DNA from: an uncultured Selenomonas sp.
GTDB lineage: Bacteria; Bacillota; Negativicutes; Selenomonadales; Selenomonadaceae
Direction: 5' to 3'
Length of the DNA stretch: 10,630 bases
Assembly (NCBI GenBank): GCA_905373085.1
Contig: CAJPRR010000077.1
Span: forward strand, 1-10,630
A model generated the notes under the pieces. The model was not told the DNA's origin. It worked only from the letters and a program-made list of their open reading frames with translations, and did no database searches. Positions 1-7,476 of the stretch are shown here, piece after piece. A program made the translations under genes and the position numbers. Each line of letters begins with the position of its first letter. Positions within the stretch are counted from its first letter, which is position 1.

Positions 1-1
1 G

Positions 2-1606
2 AAGTCTGTCTTAGAGAGCGCGTCGGCGGGGATGTTTTCCTTGGAGCGCGACGGCGTATCGGCAGTCGAGGAGATAAGCTGTCTGCCTGTCGGGACGATG
101 GATCCCGCAGAAGGCGTGCTTTCGCCCGCGCTGCTCGACAGCTTCGGCATGTTCGCGGCGATGGAGGAAATAGAGGAGACGGAACAGCGTGCTGAGATCG
201 CGCGGCGCGTGCTCGCTTTTGAGCGTGCGCCGGAAGCTTTCTGCCGCATGTATGCGCAGCAGGAAGCCGAGCTGCAGCAGAAGGCGTCACGAGCGCGAGA
301 GATGCTTCCTGCTGTGGAGGTTTCCCATGCCATCCTGCATCTCGCTGCACAGTATGCCGCACGCGCCCTTTGCGTGGGAAATCGTGCCGAAATCTATCTC
401 GTGGAAGCGGCACGCGCCTTGGCGGCGTTCGCCGGGCGCATCTATGTGATGCCGCAGGACATCGAGGAGGCGGCTCTCTTCGTGCTCGCGCATCGCATGA
501 GCCGAAAAAAGGAGCAGCGCGAAGAAAGAAGCAGACGGCAGAAAGAGCCGCAGGAACCGCAAGCTGAGCCGCAGGGAGAGTCGGAAGATGAGGCGAATGA
601 TGCGTCGCAGGAGGAACGCCCGGACGATGATTTGATGAGAGATGCGATGGGCGGCGAATCGAAAGAGCAGGAAGATGATAGAGGAGAATCGCAGGAAAAA
701 GCGGCGCAGACCGGCGAGGCGCAAACGCCGCCTGCGGACGGCGATTCGGGCGGCGAAGATAGAGATGAGACGCACTCCATAGAAGCGGTTATGGCGCGGC
801 TTTCTCTCCTGCGCGAGGCGGTGTGCGGGAGGAAGGGCAAGAGCGGCAGACGCGCAATCGTGCAGCTTGATGTGCCGACGGGACGTCCTTGGCGCACATC
901 GCTGCCGCGCACCGGACGGCGCATCGACCTCGCCTTTGCCGCTACGCTTCGCGCGGCGGCGCCTTATCAGCGGCAGCGGCATGGCGAGCAGGCCGTCGTC
1001 ATACGCGCTGAGGATCTGCGCGTGTGGATTCGGGCGCGCCGTGCCGCTGCGAACATCCTCTTCCTCGTCGATGCGAGCGGATCCATGGGCGCGAAGGAGC
1101 GCATGAAGATGGTGAAGGGCGCGGCGCTCGCCCTCCTGCGCGAAGCGTACCAAAAGCGTGACCGCGTGGGACTGATCGCCTTTCGCCGCACGAGCGCCGA
1201 GACGCTCTTGCCGATGACGCGAAGCGTGGAACTGGCGGAAAAGGCGCTGCGTTCTTTGCCGACGGGCGGCAAAACGCCGCTCGCGGAGGGACTTGCCGCC
1301 GCGCTCAAGATGATGGATGAGCTCAGTCGCAAGGAAGGCGCGGAGACGGTGCTCGTGCTCGTGACAGACGGCAGGACGAATGTTTCTGCGTCGGGGAAGG
1401 CGAAGGAGGAGGCGCTGCGCGCAGCGGAGGAGATCGCGCGAAGAGACGCGCACTGCATCGTGCTCGATACGGAGAAGAGCTTTCCGAAAGTGGGACTGGC
1501 GCCTGAGATCGCGCAGCGCATGAATGCGGGCTATGCCACGCTGGAGCGCCTTTGTGCCGAAGGCGTATTGGAAGTCGTGCGGCGTTTTCGCGATATGCAA
1601 GAGTGA
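2..1606 (+). CDS. ChlD/BchD-type chelatase subunit (AAA+ remnant + VWA), 5' partial
   Basis: This is the medium subunit of a class I metal chelatase, which with an ATPase and a CobN/ChlH-type large subunit drives ATP-dependent metal insertion into a tetrapyrrole in the cytoplasm. The frame is open from base 2, and the residues before the ATG at 32 already fit the ChlI/ChlD family, so the gene begins upstream and ATG 32 is internal. In order: the end of an AAA+ domain (VGTMDP at 89-106, LLDSFG at 131-148, helical lid to about 500), a Glu/Gln/Asp/Arg-rich linker (about 500-780) and a C-terminal VWA domain. The MIDAS site is complete: DASGS at 1070-1084, Thr at 1274-1276, Asp in TDGRTN at 1367-1369. 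The usual arginine finger (LLDRFG in ChlI) is Ser here and GTMNP reads GTMDP, so the AAA+ half looks degenerate. A possible -1 frameshift site lies at 505-511. The family call is firm; the metal and macrocycle are unknown. Confidence 0.9.
   Translation, partial: KSVLESASAGMFSLERDGVSAVEEISCLPVGTMDPAEGVLSPALLDSFGMFAAMEEIEETEQRAEIARRVLAFERAPEAFCRMYAQQEAELQQKASRAREMLPAVEVSHAILHLAAQYAARALCVGNRAEIYLVEAARALAAFAGRIYVMPQDIEEAALFVLAHRMSRKKEQREERSRRQKEPQEPQAEPQGESEDEANDASQEERPDDDLMRDAMGGESKEQEDDRGESQEKAAQTGEAQTPPADGDSGGEDRDETHSIEAVMARLSLLREAVCGRKGKSGRRAIVQLDVPTGRPWRTSLPRTGRRIDLAFAATLRAAAPYQRQRHGEQAVVIRAEDLRVWIRARRAAANILFLVDASGSMGAKERMKMVKGAALALLREAYQKRDRVGLIAFRRTSAETLLPMTRSVELAEKALRSLPTGGKTPLAEGLAAALKMMDELSRKEGAETVLVLVTDGRTNVSASGKAKEEALRAAEEIARRDAHCIVLDTEKSFPKVGLAPEIAQRMNAGYATLERLCAEGVLEVVRRFRDMQE
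505..567 (+). other. Candidate -1 programmed frameshift site in the chlD-like gene
   Basis: Bases 505-511 read A_AAA_AAG in the gene's own frame (Arg-Lys-Lys codons cga aaa aag), the classic -1 slippery heptamer. A -1 slip gives an 18-residue tail (GAARRKKQTAERAAGTAS) and stops at TGA 565-567, releasing the AAA+ part without linker or VWA domain. The position, right at the AAA+/linker boundary, matches the published proposal that some chlD genes make both the small and medium chelatase subunits by frameshifting. I could not find by eye a convincing stem-loop just downstream or a Shine-Dalgarno-like stimulator 8-15 bases upstream; only a weak CGGC/GCCG stem (536-539 with 547-550) is visible. 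Confidence 0.4.
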
Positions 1607-1617
1607 TGGTGCGTGAT

Positions 1618-1624
1618 GGAGGGG
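1618..1624 (+). promoter_or_regulatory. Shine-Dalgarno site deciding the cbiZ-like start
   Basis: GGAGGGG lies 9 bases before ATG 1634. The earlier in-frame starts GTG 1613 and ATG 1616 have no comparable site upstream, and the extra residues they would add do not look family-specific. I therefore choose 1634. Confidence 0.7.
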
Positions 1625-1633
1625 CAAGAGCAG

Positions 1634-2740
1634 ATGGAATTGGCAAGACTGACGACGGGCGACGTCGCTTATCGCTATGACAAGAGCATCGTTTTGGTTT
1701 TCAGCGGACCGCGCAAGGTGCTCAGCACTTCGCTTTACAACGGCGGCTACCATGAGGATTTCGAGGCGGTGTTCAACCGCGATATGACGCAGGGATCGGG
1801 AATGCCCTGCGAGTCCTTCGCACCGACGTACGTCGAGAGCATGAAGATCGTTGCGGAGCGGCTCGGTCTTGCACCGGAATTGACCTCGGGCATGGGGACG
1901 GCGGCGCACATGGAAAACGCCTCCATCGTGTCGCGAAGCTACAAGGAACTGACCGTGACGGCGATCGTAACGGGCGGCGTGGAAACGAACGGCGGGCGCG
2001 TCGGCGATCCTGCATCTTACTACAAGACGGCGGAGAAGAAATGCGGCACGATCAACATCATGCTCGTCATCGACGCCGATCTGCCGCCCGGCATCCTTGC
2101 GCGTGCTCTCGTGACCTGCACGGAGGCGAAGACGGCGGCGCTGCAGGAACTCATGGCGCCGAGCCGCTATTCCACGGGACTTGCCACGGGTTCGGGCACG
2201 GATCAGACGATCGTCGTCGCCAACAGCGAATCGCCGCTCTTCTTCGAGGGTGCGGGCAAACATTCCAAGCTCGGCGAGCTCATCGGTCTCGCCGTCATGG
2301 CGGCAGTCAAGGAAGCGCTCAAAAGGCAGTCGGGTCTTACGCCCGCGCAGCAGCACGACCTGCTGCGCCGCCTGCGCCGCTTCGGCGTCACGGAAGAAGC
2401 GCTGTGGCAGCGATATAGGGAAGAGGCGGGCGACGATGCCTTAATTAAGGCGCAATTCATCGCAGCTTTGGAAAAAATGATTGCTGTGCCGGCGCTCTTC
2501 CCCTTGGGCGTGCTCTTCATCCATCTTTATGATGAGCATCTTTGGGGACTGCTGGAAAAAGGGGAGACTTGGGAAGCAGCCGAAAAGCTGCTGAAAGAGA
2601 TGGCGGCAGCGCTTCGTCTGAAGACGCAGGAGGGCGTACTCATGCAGGAAGGCTATATGGAGTCCCTTGCGATGCTTCTCGTGCGTGCCGTCGTCGAGCG
2701 TGCGGCTCGGACAGTTTCGGAAGCAAACGGATGCAGATGA
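1634..2740 (+). CDS. cbiZ: CbiZ-family adenosylcobinamide amidohydrolase with C-terminal extension
   Basis: CbiZ hydrolyses the aminopropanol amide of (adenosyl)cobinamide to the cobyric acid form, allowing salvage and remodelling of imported corrinoids. The family core spans about residues 10-235: STSLYNGG near the N-terminus, a Gly-rich GMGTAAHM, TAIVTGGVETNGGRVGD, a CGTINIMLVID strand, TCTEAKTAALQEL and a GLATGSGTDQTIVVA segment, all in the order expected for CbiZ. There is no signal peptide, so it is cytoplasmic. Residues about 235-368 form an extra, helix-rich, charged tail that I do not recognise and that the core family does not need. The gene begins 27 bases after the chlD-like stop and ends 34 bases before the cobN-like start. 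Its place between two chelatase genes suggests it acts on the same macrocycle, which may not be cobinamide. Family assignment is firm; substrate is inferred. Confidence 0.85.
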   Translation: MELARLTTGDVAYRYDKSIVLVFSGPRKVLSTSLYNGGYHEDFEAVFNRDMTQGSGMPCESFAPTYVESMKIVAERLGLAPELTSGMGTAAHMENASIVSRSYKELTVTAIVTGGVETNGGRVGDPASYYKTAEKKCGTINIMLVIDADLPPGILARALVTCTEAKTAALQELMAPSRYSTGLATGSGTDQTIVVANSESPLFFEGAGKHSKLGELIGLAVMAAVKEALKRQSGLTPAQQHDLLRRLRRFGVTEEALWQRYREEAGDDALIKAQFIAALEKMIAVPALFPLGVLFIHLYDEHLWGLLEKGETWEAAEKLLKEMAAALRLKTQEGVLMQEGYMESLAMLLVRAVVERAARTVSEANGCR

Positions 2741-2778
2741 TGCATGAACCAGTGAACACGAGAGGTGCAGCAAAATGA
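2740..2778 (+). other. 12-codon mini-frame bridging cbiZ and cobN
   Basis: ATG 2740 overlaps the cbiZ-like stop (TGATG) and its TGA 2776-2778 overlaps the cobN-like start (ATGA). It encodes MHEPVNTRGAAK. It has no Shine-Dalgarno site of its own beyond the preceding gene's end. It may only be chance, or a re-initiation relay keeping ribosomes on the message across the 34-base gap. Confidence 0.15.
2761..2766 (+). promoter_or_regulatory. Ribosome binding site of the cobN-like gene
   Basis: AGAGGT sits 8 bases before ATG 2775. It lies inside a 12-codon mini-frame (2740-2778) that overlaps the cbiZ stop and the cobN start. Confidence 0.5.
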
Positions 2779-5700
2779 AGATCGCAGTCTATACGAATAT
2801 TCAGCGCGTCTTTGCGCTCGTCCATCGCGTGCAGGAAGCGTGCATGTCGGCAGTTCCCTCGCTGGCGATTGCCGTCCGCCTGGCGGATGGCATGGATTCG
2901 TGGCGCGAGGCGCAGGAGAAGGCTGATGTCACACTGTTCCTGTGGATGGGCACGGGGCTGGACAATCCCTTCCTGCAGCAGGCGTCGCGCAGTTTGCAGA
3001 AGAGCCGTGCGCCGCATTTGATTCTCGTGGACAATGCCGAGCATGATAAGGTCAGCTATGGCTTCTCGGCAGAGGAAATCGCTCTCGCTTGGCAGTATTT
3101 CCGCTGCGACGGCGAGGAGAATATGAAAAACTTCCTGCTGCATCTTGCCAAAAAGTTCGGACTTTTTGCTGAGCCGGAGCCGCCGCGCGCGCTGCCTTGG
3201 CACGGCATATATCATCCCGATTGGCACGGCGATTGTCAGGACATTGAGGGATATCGTGCCGCGCATTGCCGTGACGGCCGGCGGACGGTCGGCGTCATCT
3301 TCTATCGTTCGGAATGGATCGCGGGGGACTTCACCTATCACACGGCATTGATTCGTGCGATAGAGGCGCAGGGACTCAATGCCGTCGCAGTCTTTTCCAA
3401 TTCCTATCGCGACGAGCGCGTGGAATCGCCGACGCTCTTTGACGCCATGAAGCGATATTTTTGCTGCGAAGGGGAGACCGTCGTCGACGCCATCATCACG
3501 ACGATGAAGTTTTCCATCAAGGCGGGCGGCACGCGCATCGAAGACCTCTATGCGCTCGGCGTGCCGCTTCTTGAAGCGTATACGGTGCTTGCGCCCAAGG
3601 AAGAGTGGGAAAGGTCGCCTGCGGGACTCGACCCGATGGAGGTGTCCTTCAGCGTCTGTATGCCGGAGTTCGACGGCGTCCTTCATGCCGTGCCGATTGC
3701 GGCGAAGGTGCTCGATGAGACGGGAACGCCTCGCTATGCGCCGCTTGAGGAGCGCATGGAGCGTCTGGCGAGGAAGGCAAAAAAGTGGGCGAATCTGCGC
3801 CATAAGGCGAACGGCGAGAAGAAGATCGCCATCGTCTTTCACAACTATCCGCCGACGAATGCGAACATCGGCAGTGCGGCGGGGCTTGACTCGCCCGAGA
3901 GCGTGCGCCGCCTGCTCGCGAGGATGCGCGAGGCGGGCTATCGCGTCGATTTCGTGCCGGAGAGCAGCCAAGAGCTCATGGATATTCTTACGAATCACGC
4001 GACGAATGACCGCCGCTTCATGAGTGAAGAGCAGGCAAAGAATGCCGACGGACAGCTTACGGCGGCGCAGTATGAAAGATTCTTCAAGGCGCTGCCGCAA
4101 AAGGTCAAGGAACATCTGAGAAAGGATTGGGGCGAAGCGCCGGGCGAGGTGTTCAACTACGACGGCACGCTGCTCGTGCCCGGCACGCTCAACGGCAATA
4201 TCTTTCTCACGGTGCAGCCGCCGCGCGGCTTCGACGAGGATCCGGGCAAGCTGCTGCATTCGCCCGACGCCGCGCCCACACATCACTACATCGGCTTTTA
4301 TCACTGGCTGCGCGATCTCTGGCGGGCGGACGCCGTCGTCCACGTCGGCACGCACGGCTCGTTGGAGTGGCTGCCGGGCAAGAGCACGGCGCTCTCGAAC
4401 GAATGCTATCCCGATGTCTCGCTCGGCGATCTGCCCGACGTATATCCCTACTGGATCACGATTGTCGGCGAGGGCATACAGGCAAAAAGGCGCGGCGCAG
4501 CGTGCCTCATCAGCCATCTTTCGCCGCCGATGCAGCTCGCGGGCGCTTTCGACGAGCTGCAGGAGCTTGAACAGGCGCTCGACGAGTACGTTCATTTTCG
4601 TGCGGCTCAGCCAGACAATTTGACAGCGGTACAGGAAATCGTGCGCGAGAAGGCGGCGCTCTGCCATTTCGAGGATTCCATCGAGGAAGGCGAGGACTTC
4701 GACGCTTACGTCACTGCTCTGCACAATTATGTGACGGACATCAAGAACATGCAGATCCGCACGGGACTTCATATCCTCGGGCAAGTTCCGGAAGCTGAAA
4801 AACTCTTGGATCTCGTGCTCGCGCTCGTGCGCGTCGAGCATGGCGTCGAGCCGTCGCTCCTGCGTCTCATCGCCAAGGAAGAGGGCTACGATTACGAAGA
4901 GCTTTTGGAGCACAGCGAACGCATGACGGAGGACGGCATGACGTACGGCAGAAAGCTCGATGCGGTGGAAGACCTCATGCGCCTGCTTCTCGTGCGCCTC
5001 GCCGCGCGCGCCTACATGCCGCAGGCGGCGAGAGAAGCGTTGGCTTTGGAACCGTTCGCCTCGTACAGTGCAGCGGGCAGGGAAGGACTTCTGGCGGCGC
5101 TCGGCGAAGTTACGGAGAAGATCGTGCCGCGTCTCCTGCGCACGGAGGATGAGCTGACGGGCACGCTCCGCGCCCTTTCGGGCGGCTACATCGAGCCGGG
5201 GCCGGCGGGAGCGCCGACGACGAACGGCGCAGACGTTCTTCCGACAGGACGCAACTTCTACGGACTCGATCCGCGCTGTCTGCCGACGCCCGCGGCGTGG
5301 GAGTACGGCAAGGAATTGGGCGATGCGCTCGTCGAGCAGTATATCAGCGAGGAGGGACGCTACCCGGAGGCGGTCGGCATCGTCTTCTGGGCAGGCTCAA
5401 ACATGCGCAGTCATGGACAGTGCATAGCCGAGCTGTTCTACCTCATGGGCGTGCGCCCCGTCTGGCAGAGACCGTCGCAGCGCGTCGTCGGGCTTGAGGT
5501 CATCCCTCTCGCCAAGCTCAAGCGGCCGCGCATCGACGTGACGGCGCGCATCAGCGGTCTCTTCCGCGATGCCGTGCCGAACGCCATCCGCTGGGTCGAC
5601 GAGGCTGTGAAGCTTGCAGCAGCGCAGGAGGAGAACGAAGATGAAAATTTCGTGCGCAAGCACATCCTCGCGGACACGGCATGGCTCGAAGAGCAGGGCG

Positions 5701-6467
5701 AAGAGCATACTCTCGCTTGGGAACGCGCCTCGTGCCGTATCTTCGGCGACCCGCCGGGCGCTTACGGCGCGGGCGTCGGCGACCTTTTGGAGTCGAAGGC
5801 ATGGCAGACGCTCGACGATCTTGCGGCTGTCTACACGCGCTTTTCGGGCACGGCTTACGGTGCGGACGGCATGGCGCGCGGCTATGATCCCGAGCTTTTC
5901 CAGCGTCGCATGAAGGAGCTTGATGTCACGGTCAAGAACGAGGACACGCGCGAGACGCACATGTTCAGCTCGGACGATTACAACGCCTACCACGGCGGCA
6001 TGATCGCTGCCGTGCGTGCGCTCACGGGCAAGGCGCCGCGTTCCTACAGCGGCGATACAAGCGACCGTCAGCGCATCGTCGTGCGCACCGTCGCCGCAGA
6101 AGCCGAGCGGCTGTTCCGCGGCGAGGCGATGAATCCGAAATTCATCGAGGGCATGAAGGAGCATGGCTACAAGGGAGCGTCCGACCTTGCGAATTATCTC
6201 GCGCACAGCTATCAATGGGATGCGACGAGCGCCGTCATGGAGGATTGGATGTACGAAGGATATGCGCGCAAGTATGTGCTCGACGCGTCGATGCAGGAGT
6301 GGCTGCAGGAGGTCAACCCCTGGGCGCTGCACCGCATGGCGGAAACGCTCTTAGAAGCAGAGCAGCGCGGCTTGTGGAAAGCGCGTGAGGAGACGAAAGA
6401 GGAATTGCGTGAGCTGTTCCTCTCCATCGAGGGCGATTTGGAAGAGAGGGCGGAACAAATTGTATAA
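2775..6467 (+). CDS. cobN: CobN/ChlH-family chelatase large subunit
   Basis: The 1230-residue length is typical of the porphyrin-binding large subunits CobN and ChlH/BchH, which hold the macrocycle and metal while the ChlI/ChlD-type ATPase powers chelation. Family marks include VHVGTHGSLEWLPGKS near residues 522-537, followed by the conserved run with a Cys-Tyr-Pro, YPYWI and AKRRGAACLISHL, and earlier FHNYPPTNANIGSAAGLDSPES near residue 355. The N-terminal 350 residues are more divergent, as usual. No signal peptide or membrane segment is seen. In B12 synthesis CobN works with CobS and CobT; here the neighbour is a ChlD-type subunit, a mix reported in anaerobes and archaea. It could chelate cobalt, but co-location with nitrogenase-like genes makes another metal or macrocycle plausible. 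The stop overlaps the next gene's start by 8 bases. Confidence 0.9.
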   Translation: MKIAVYTNIQRVFALVHRVQEACMSAVPSLAIAVRLADGMDSWREAQEKADVTLFLWMGTGLDNPFLQQASRSLQKSRAPHLILVDNAEHDKVSYGFSAEEIALAWQYFRCDGEENMKNFLLHLAKKFGLFAEPEPPRALPWHGIYHPDWHGDCQDIEGYRAAHCRDGRRTVGVIFYRSEWIAGDFTYHTALIRAIEAQGLNAVAVFSNSYRDERVESPTLFDAMKRYFCCEGETVVDAIITTMKFSIKAGGTRIEDLYALGVPLLEAYTVLAPKEEWERSPAGLDPMEVSFSVCMPEFDGVLHAVPIAAKVLDETGTPRYAPLEERMERLARKAKKWANLRHKANGEKKIAIVFHNYPPTNANIGSAAGLDSPESVRRLLARMREAGYRVDFVPESSQELMDILTNHATNDRRFMSEEQAKNADGQLTAAQYERFFKALPQKVKEHLRKDWGEAPGEVFNYDGTLLVPGTLNGNIFLTVQPPRGFDEDPGKLLHSPDAAPTHHYIGFYHWLRDLWRADAVVHVGTHGSLEWLPGKSTALSNECYPDVSLGDLPDVYPYWITIVGEGIQAKRRGAACLISHLSPPMQLAGAFDELQELEQALDEYVHFRAAQPDNLTAVQEIVREKAALCHFEDSIEEGEDFDAYVTALHNYVTDIKNMQIRTGLHILGQVPEAEKLLDLVLALVRVEHGVEPSLLRLIAKEEGYDYEELLEHSERMTEDGMTYGRKLDAVEDLMRLLLVRLAARAYMPQAAREALALEPFASYSAAGREGLLAALGEVTEKIVPRLLRTEDELTGTLRALSGGYIEPGPAGAPTTNGADVLPTGRNFYGLDPRCLPTPAAWEYGKELGDALVEQYISEEGRYPEAVGIVFWAGSNMRSHGQCIAELFYLMGVRPVWQRPSQRVVGLEVIPLAKLKRPRIDVTARISGLFRDAVPNAIRWVDEAVKLAAAQEENEDENFVRKHILADTAWLEEQGEEHTLAWERASCRIFGDPPGAYGAGVGDLLESKAWQTLDDLAAVYTRFSGTAYGADGMARGYDPELFQRRMKELDVTVKNEDTRETHMFSSDDYNAYHGGMIAAVRALTGKAPRSYSGDTSDRQRIVVRTVAAEAERLFRGEAMNPKFIEGMKEHGYKGASDLANYLAHSYQWDATSAVMEDWMYEGYARKYVLDASMQEWLQEVNPWALHRMAETLLEAEQRGLWKAREETKEELRELFLSIEGDLEERAEQIV
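6445..6450 (+). promoter_or_regulatory. Shine-Dalgarno site supporting a TTG start for the lipoprotein
   Basis: AGAGGG lies 9 bases before TTG 6460. The alternative GTG at 6385 would put about 25 Arg/Cys/Ser-rich residues before the signal peptide and overlap cobN by over 80 bases, so it is unlikely. Confidence 0.65.
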
Positions 6468-7461
6468 GGCAAAGAAGTATCCGCGATTTGCAGCAGTCGT
6501 CGCATGCGCCGCGCTCCTTTTTGCGCTCTTTCTGACGGGCTGCATGGGCGAAAAGGAGGAGGCGTCGAGCGCGTACCGTGTGACCGATGCGGAGGGAACT
6601 GTCGTCGAGATTCCGCATAAGCCCCGGCGCATCTTGACGATCAGCGCGGGCACGGACGAAATGATGCTCGGTCTTGTCGAGCCGGAGCGCATGGCTGCGG
6701 TCAACGACTCGCTCGCGGACGAGAAGCATACGAATGTGCCGTGGGTGCGCGGGAAAATTCCCACGGTCATCACGCGCAGTCCGTCTGTCGAGCAGGTCGC
6801 CGCGCTCTCGCCCGACCTCATCATCGTCACGCCGTGGCTTCCCCGCGAGAACGCTGATGCCATGCGTGCGCTCGGCGTGCCGGTCGTCGTCTGCCGCGCG
6901 GCGGCGACGATGGAGGACATCCATGCCAACATCCGCCTCTTTGCAGCAGCCGTCGATGAAAAGGAGCGCGGCGAACGGCTGATCGCGAAGATGGAGGAAA
7001 AGCTCGCGGAGATCGAAGAGAAGATGAGGGATGTTCCCGAGGAAAAGAAGCACAAGAGCATCGCGCTCATCTCCATCATGCCCAACTACGGCGGCGCCGG
7101 CTGCACCTTCGACGAGCTTTGCAGCCATACGGCGTCCATTAACGCGAAGGCTGCCGCAGGAAACCGCATGGGACAGGAGATGACGAAGGAGCAGCTCGTC
7201 GCGGCGAATCCCGACTACATCTTCCTGCCGAGTTACGAGGACGCGGAAACGCGTGAAGAGAATTACGGCAGGCAGTACATGGAAGATCCGTCGCTTCAGC
7301 AGATGACGGCCGTGCGGGAAAAGCAGATCGGCCATCCTTGGGCGCGTTACGTCTACAATATTTCACAAAACATCGTCTTCGGCGTGCAGGAGACGGCATG
7401 GATTCTCTACGGCGACGCTTTTCGCCAGTCGCGGCAGGAGTTTCTCTCAGCGGTGGAGTAA
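6460..7461 (+). CDS. Lipoprotein substrate-binding protein, BtuF/FecB type (ABC importer)
   Basis: This is the extracytoplasmic binding protein of an importer of the type that takes up cobalamin, haem or iron-siderophore complexes. From TTG 6460 it is 333 residues with a classic lipoprotein signal: Lys/Arg-rich start, hydrophobic stretch to about residue 25, and lipobox LTGC with the lipidated Cys at 28. The mature part opens with VTDAEGTVVEIPHKPRRI, followed by SAGTDEMMLGL and VEQVAALSPDLIIV, typical of the class III (Peripla_BP_2) fold, with a long connecting helix around residues 160-195 and a C-terminal lobe containing TKEQLVAANPDYIFL. No permease or ATPase gene is in the window; they may follow the nitrogenase-like genes. 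Cys residues in GAGCTFDELC are unusual additions but unproven as ligands. Ligand identity cannot be read from sequence; the operon suggests a tetrapyrrole or metal chelate. Confidence 0.88.
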   Translation: MYKAKKYPRFAAVVACAALLFALFLTGCMGEKEEASSAYRVTDAEGTVVEIPHKPRRILTISAGTDEMMLGLVEPERMAAVNDSLADEKHTNVPWVRGKIPTVITRSPSVEQVAALSPDLIIVTPWLPRENADAMRALGVPVVVCRAAATMEDIHANIRLFAAAVDEKERGERLIAKMEEKLAEIEEKMRDVPEEKKHKSIALISIMPNYGGAGCTFDELCSHTASINAKAAAGNRMGQEMTKEQLVAANPDYIFLPSYEDAETREENYGRQYMEDPSLQQMTAVREKQIGHPWARYVYNISQNIVFGVQETAWILYGDAFRQSRQEFLSAVE

Positions 7462-7471
7462 AGAGGAAAGG
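7462..7471 (+). promoter_or_regulatory. Ribosome binding site of the NifH-like gene
   Basis: The purine-rich AGAGGAAAGG precedes TTG 7477 (10 bases from AGAGG, 5 from AAAGG). A second in-frame TTG at 7483 would remove two residues and is also possible. Confidence 0.5.
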
Positions 7472-7476
7472 CGGCT

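Noticed and set aside
287..2356. Long open frame on the minus strand opposite the chlD- and cbiZ-like genes
   Set aside because: It is antisense to well-supported genes, very rich in Arg and His, and has no family-like motifs; long antisense frames are common in GC-rich coding DNA.
3779..3785. A second in-frame A_AAA_AAG heptamer, inside cobN
   Set aside because: A -1 shift would stop after a few codons in the middle of an intact large protein, with no domain boundary or family precedent. It is useful as evidence that the heptamer alone is not proof of frameshifting.
2640..4913. Long minus-strand frame opposite cobN
   Set aside because: Antisense to a clear CobN protein, with Arg/His-rich composition and no recognisable domain. 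It is a codon-bias shadow.
6385..6459. GTG 6385 as the start of the lipoprotein gene
   Set aside because: It would add an Arg/Cys/Ser-rich leader before the signal peptide and overlap cobN deeply; TTG 6460 has a good Shine-Dalgarno site and gives a standard lipoprotein signal.
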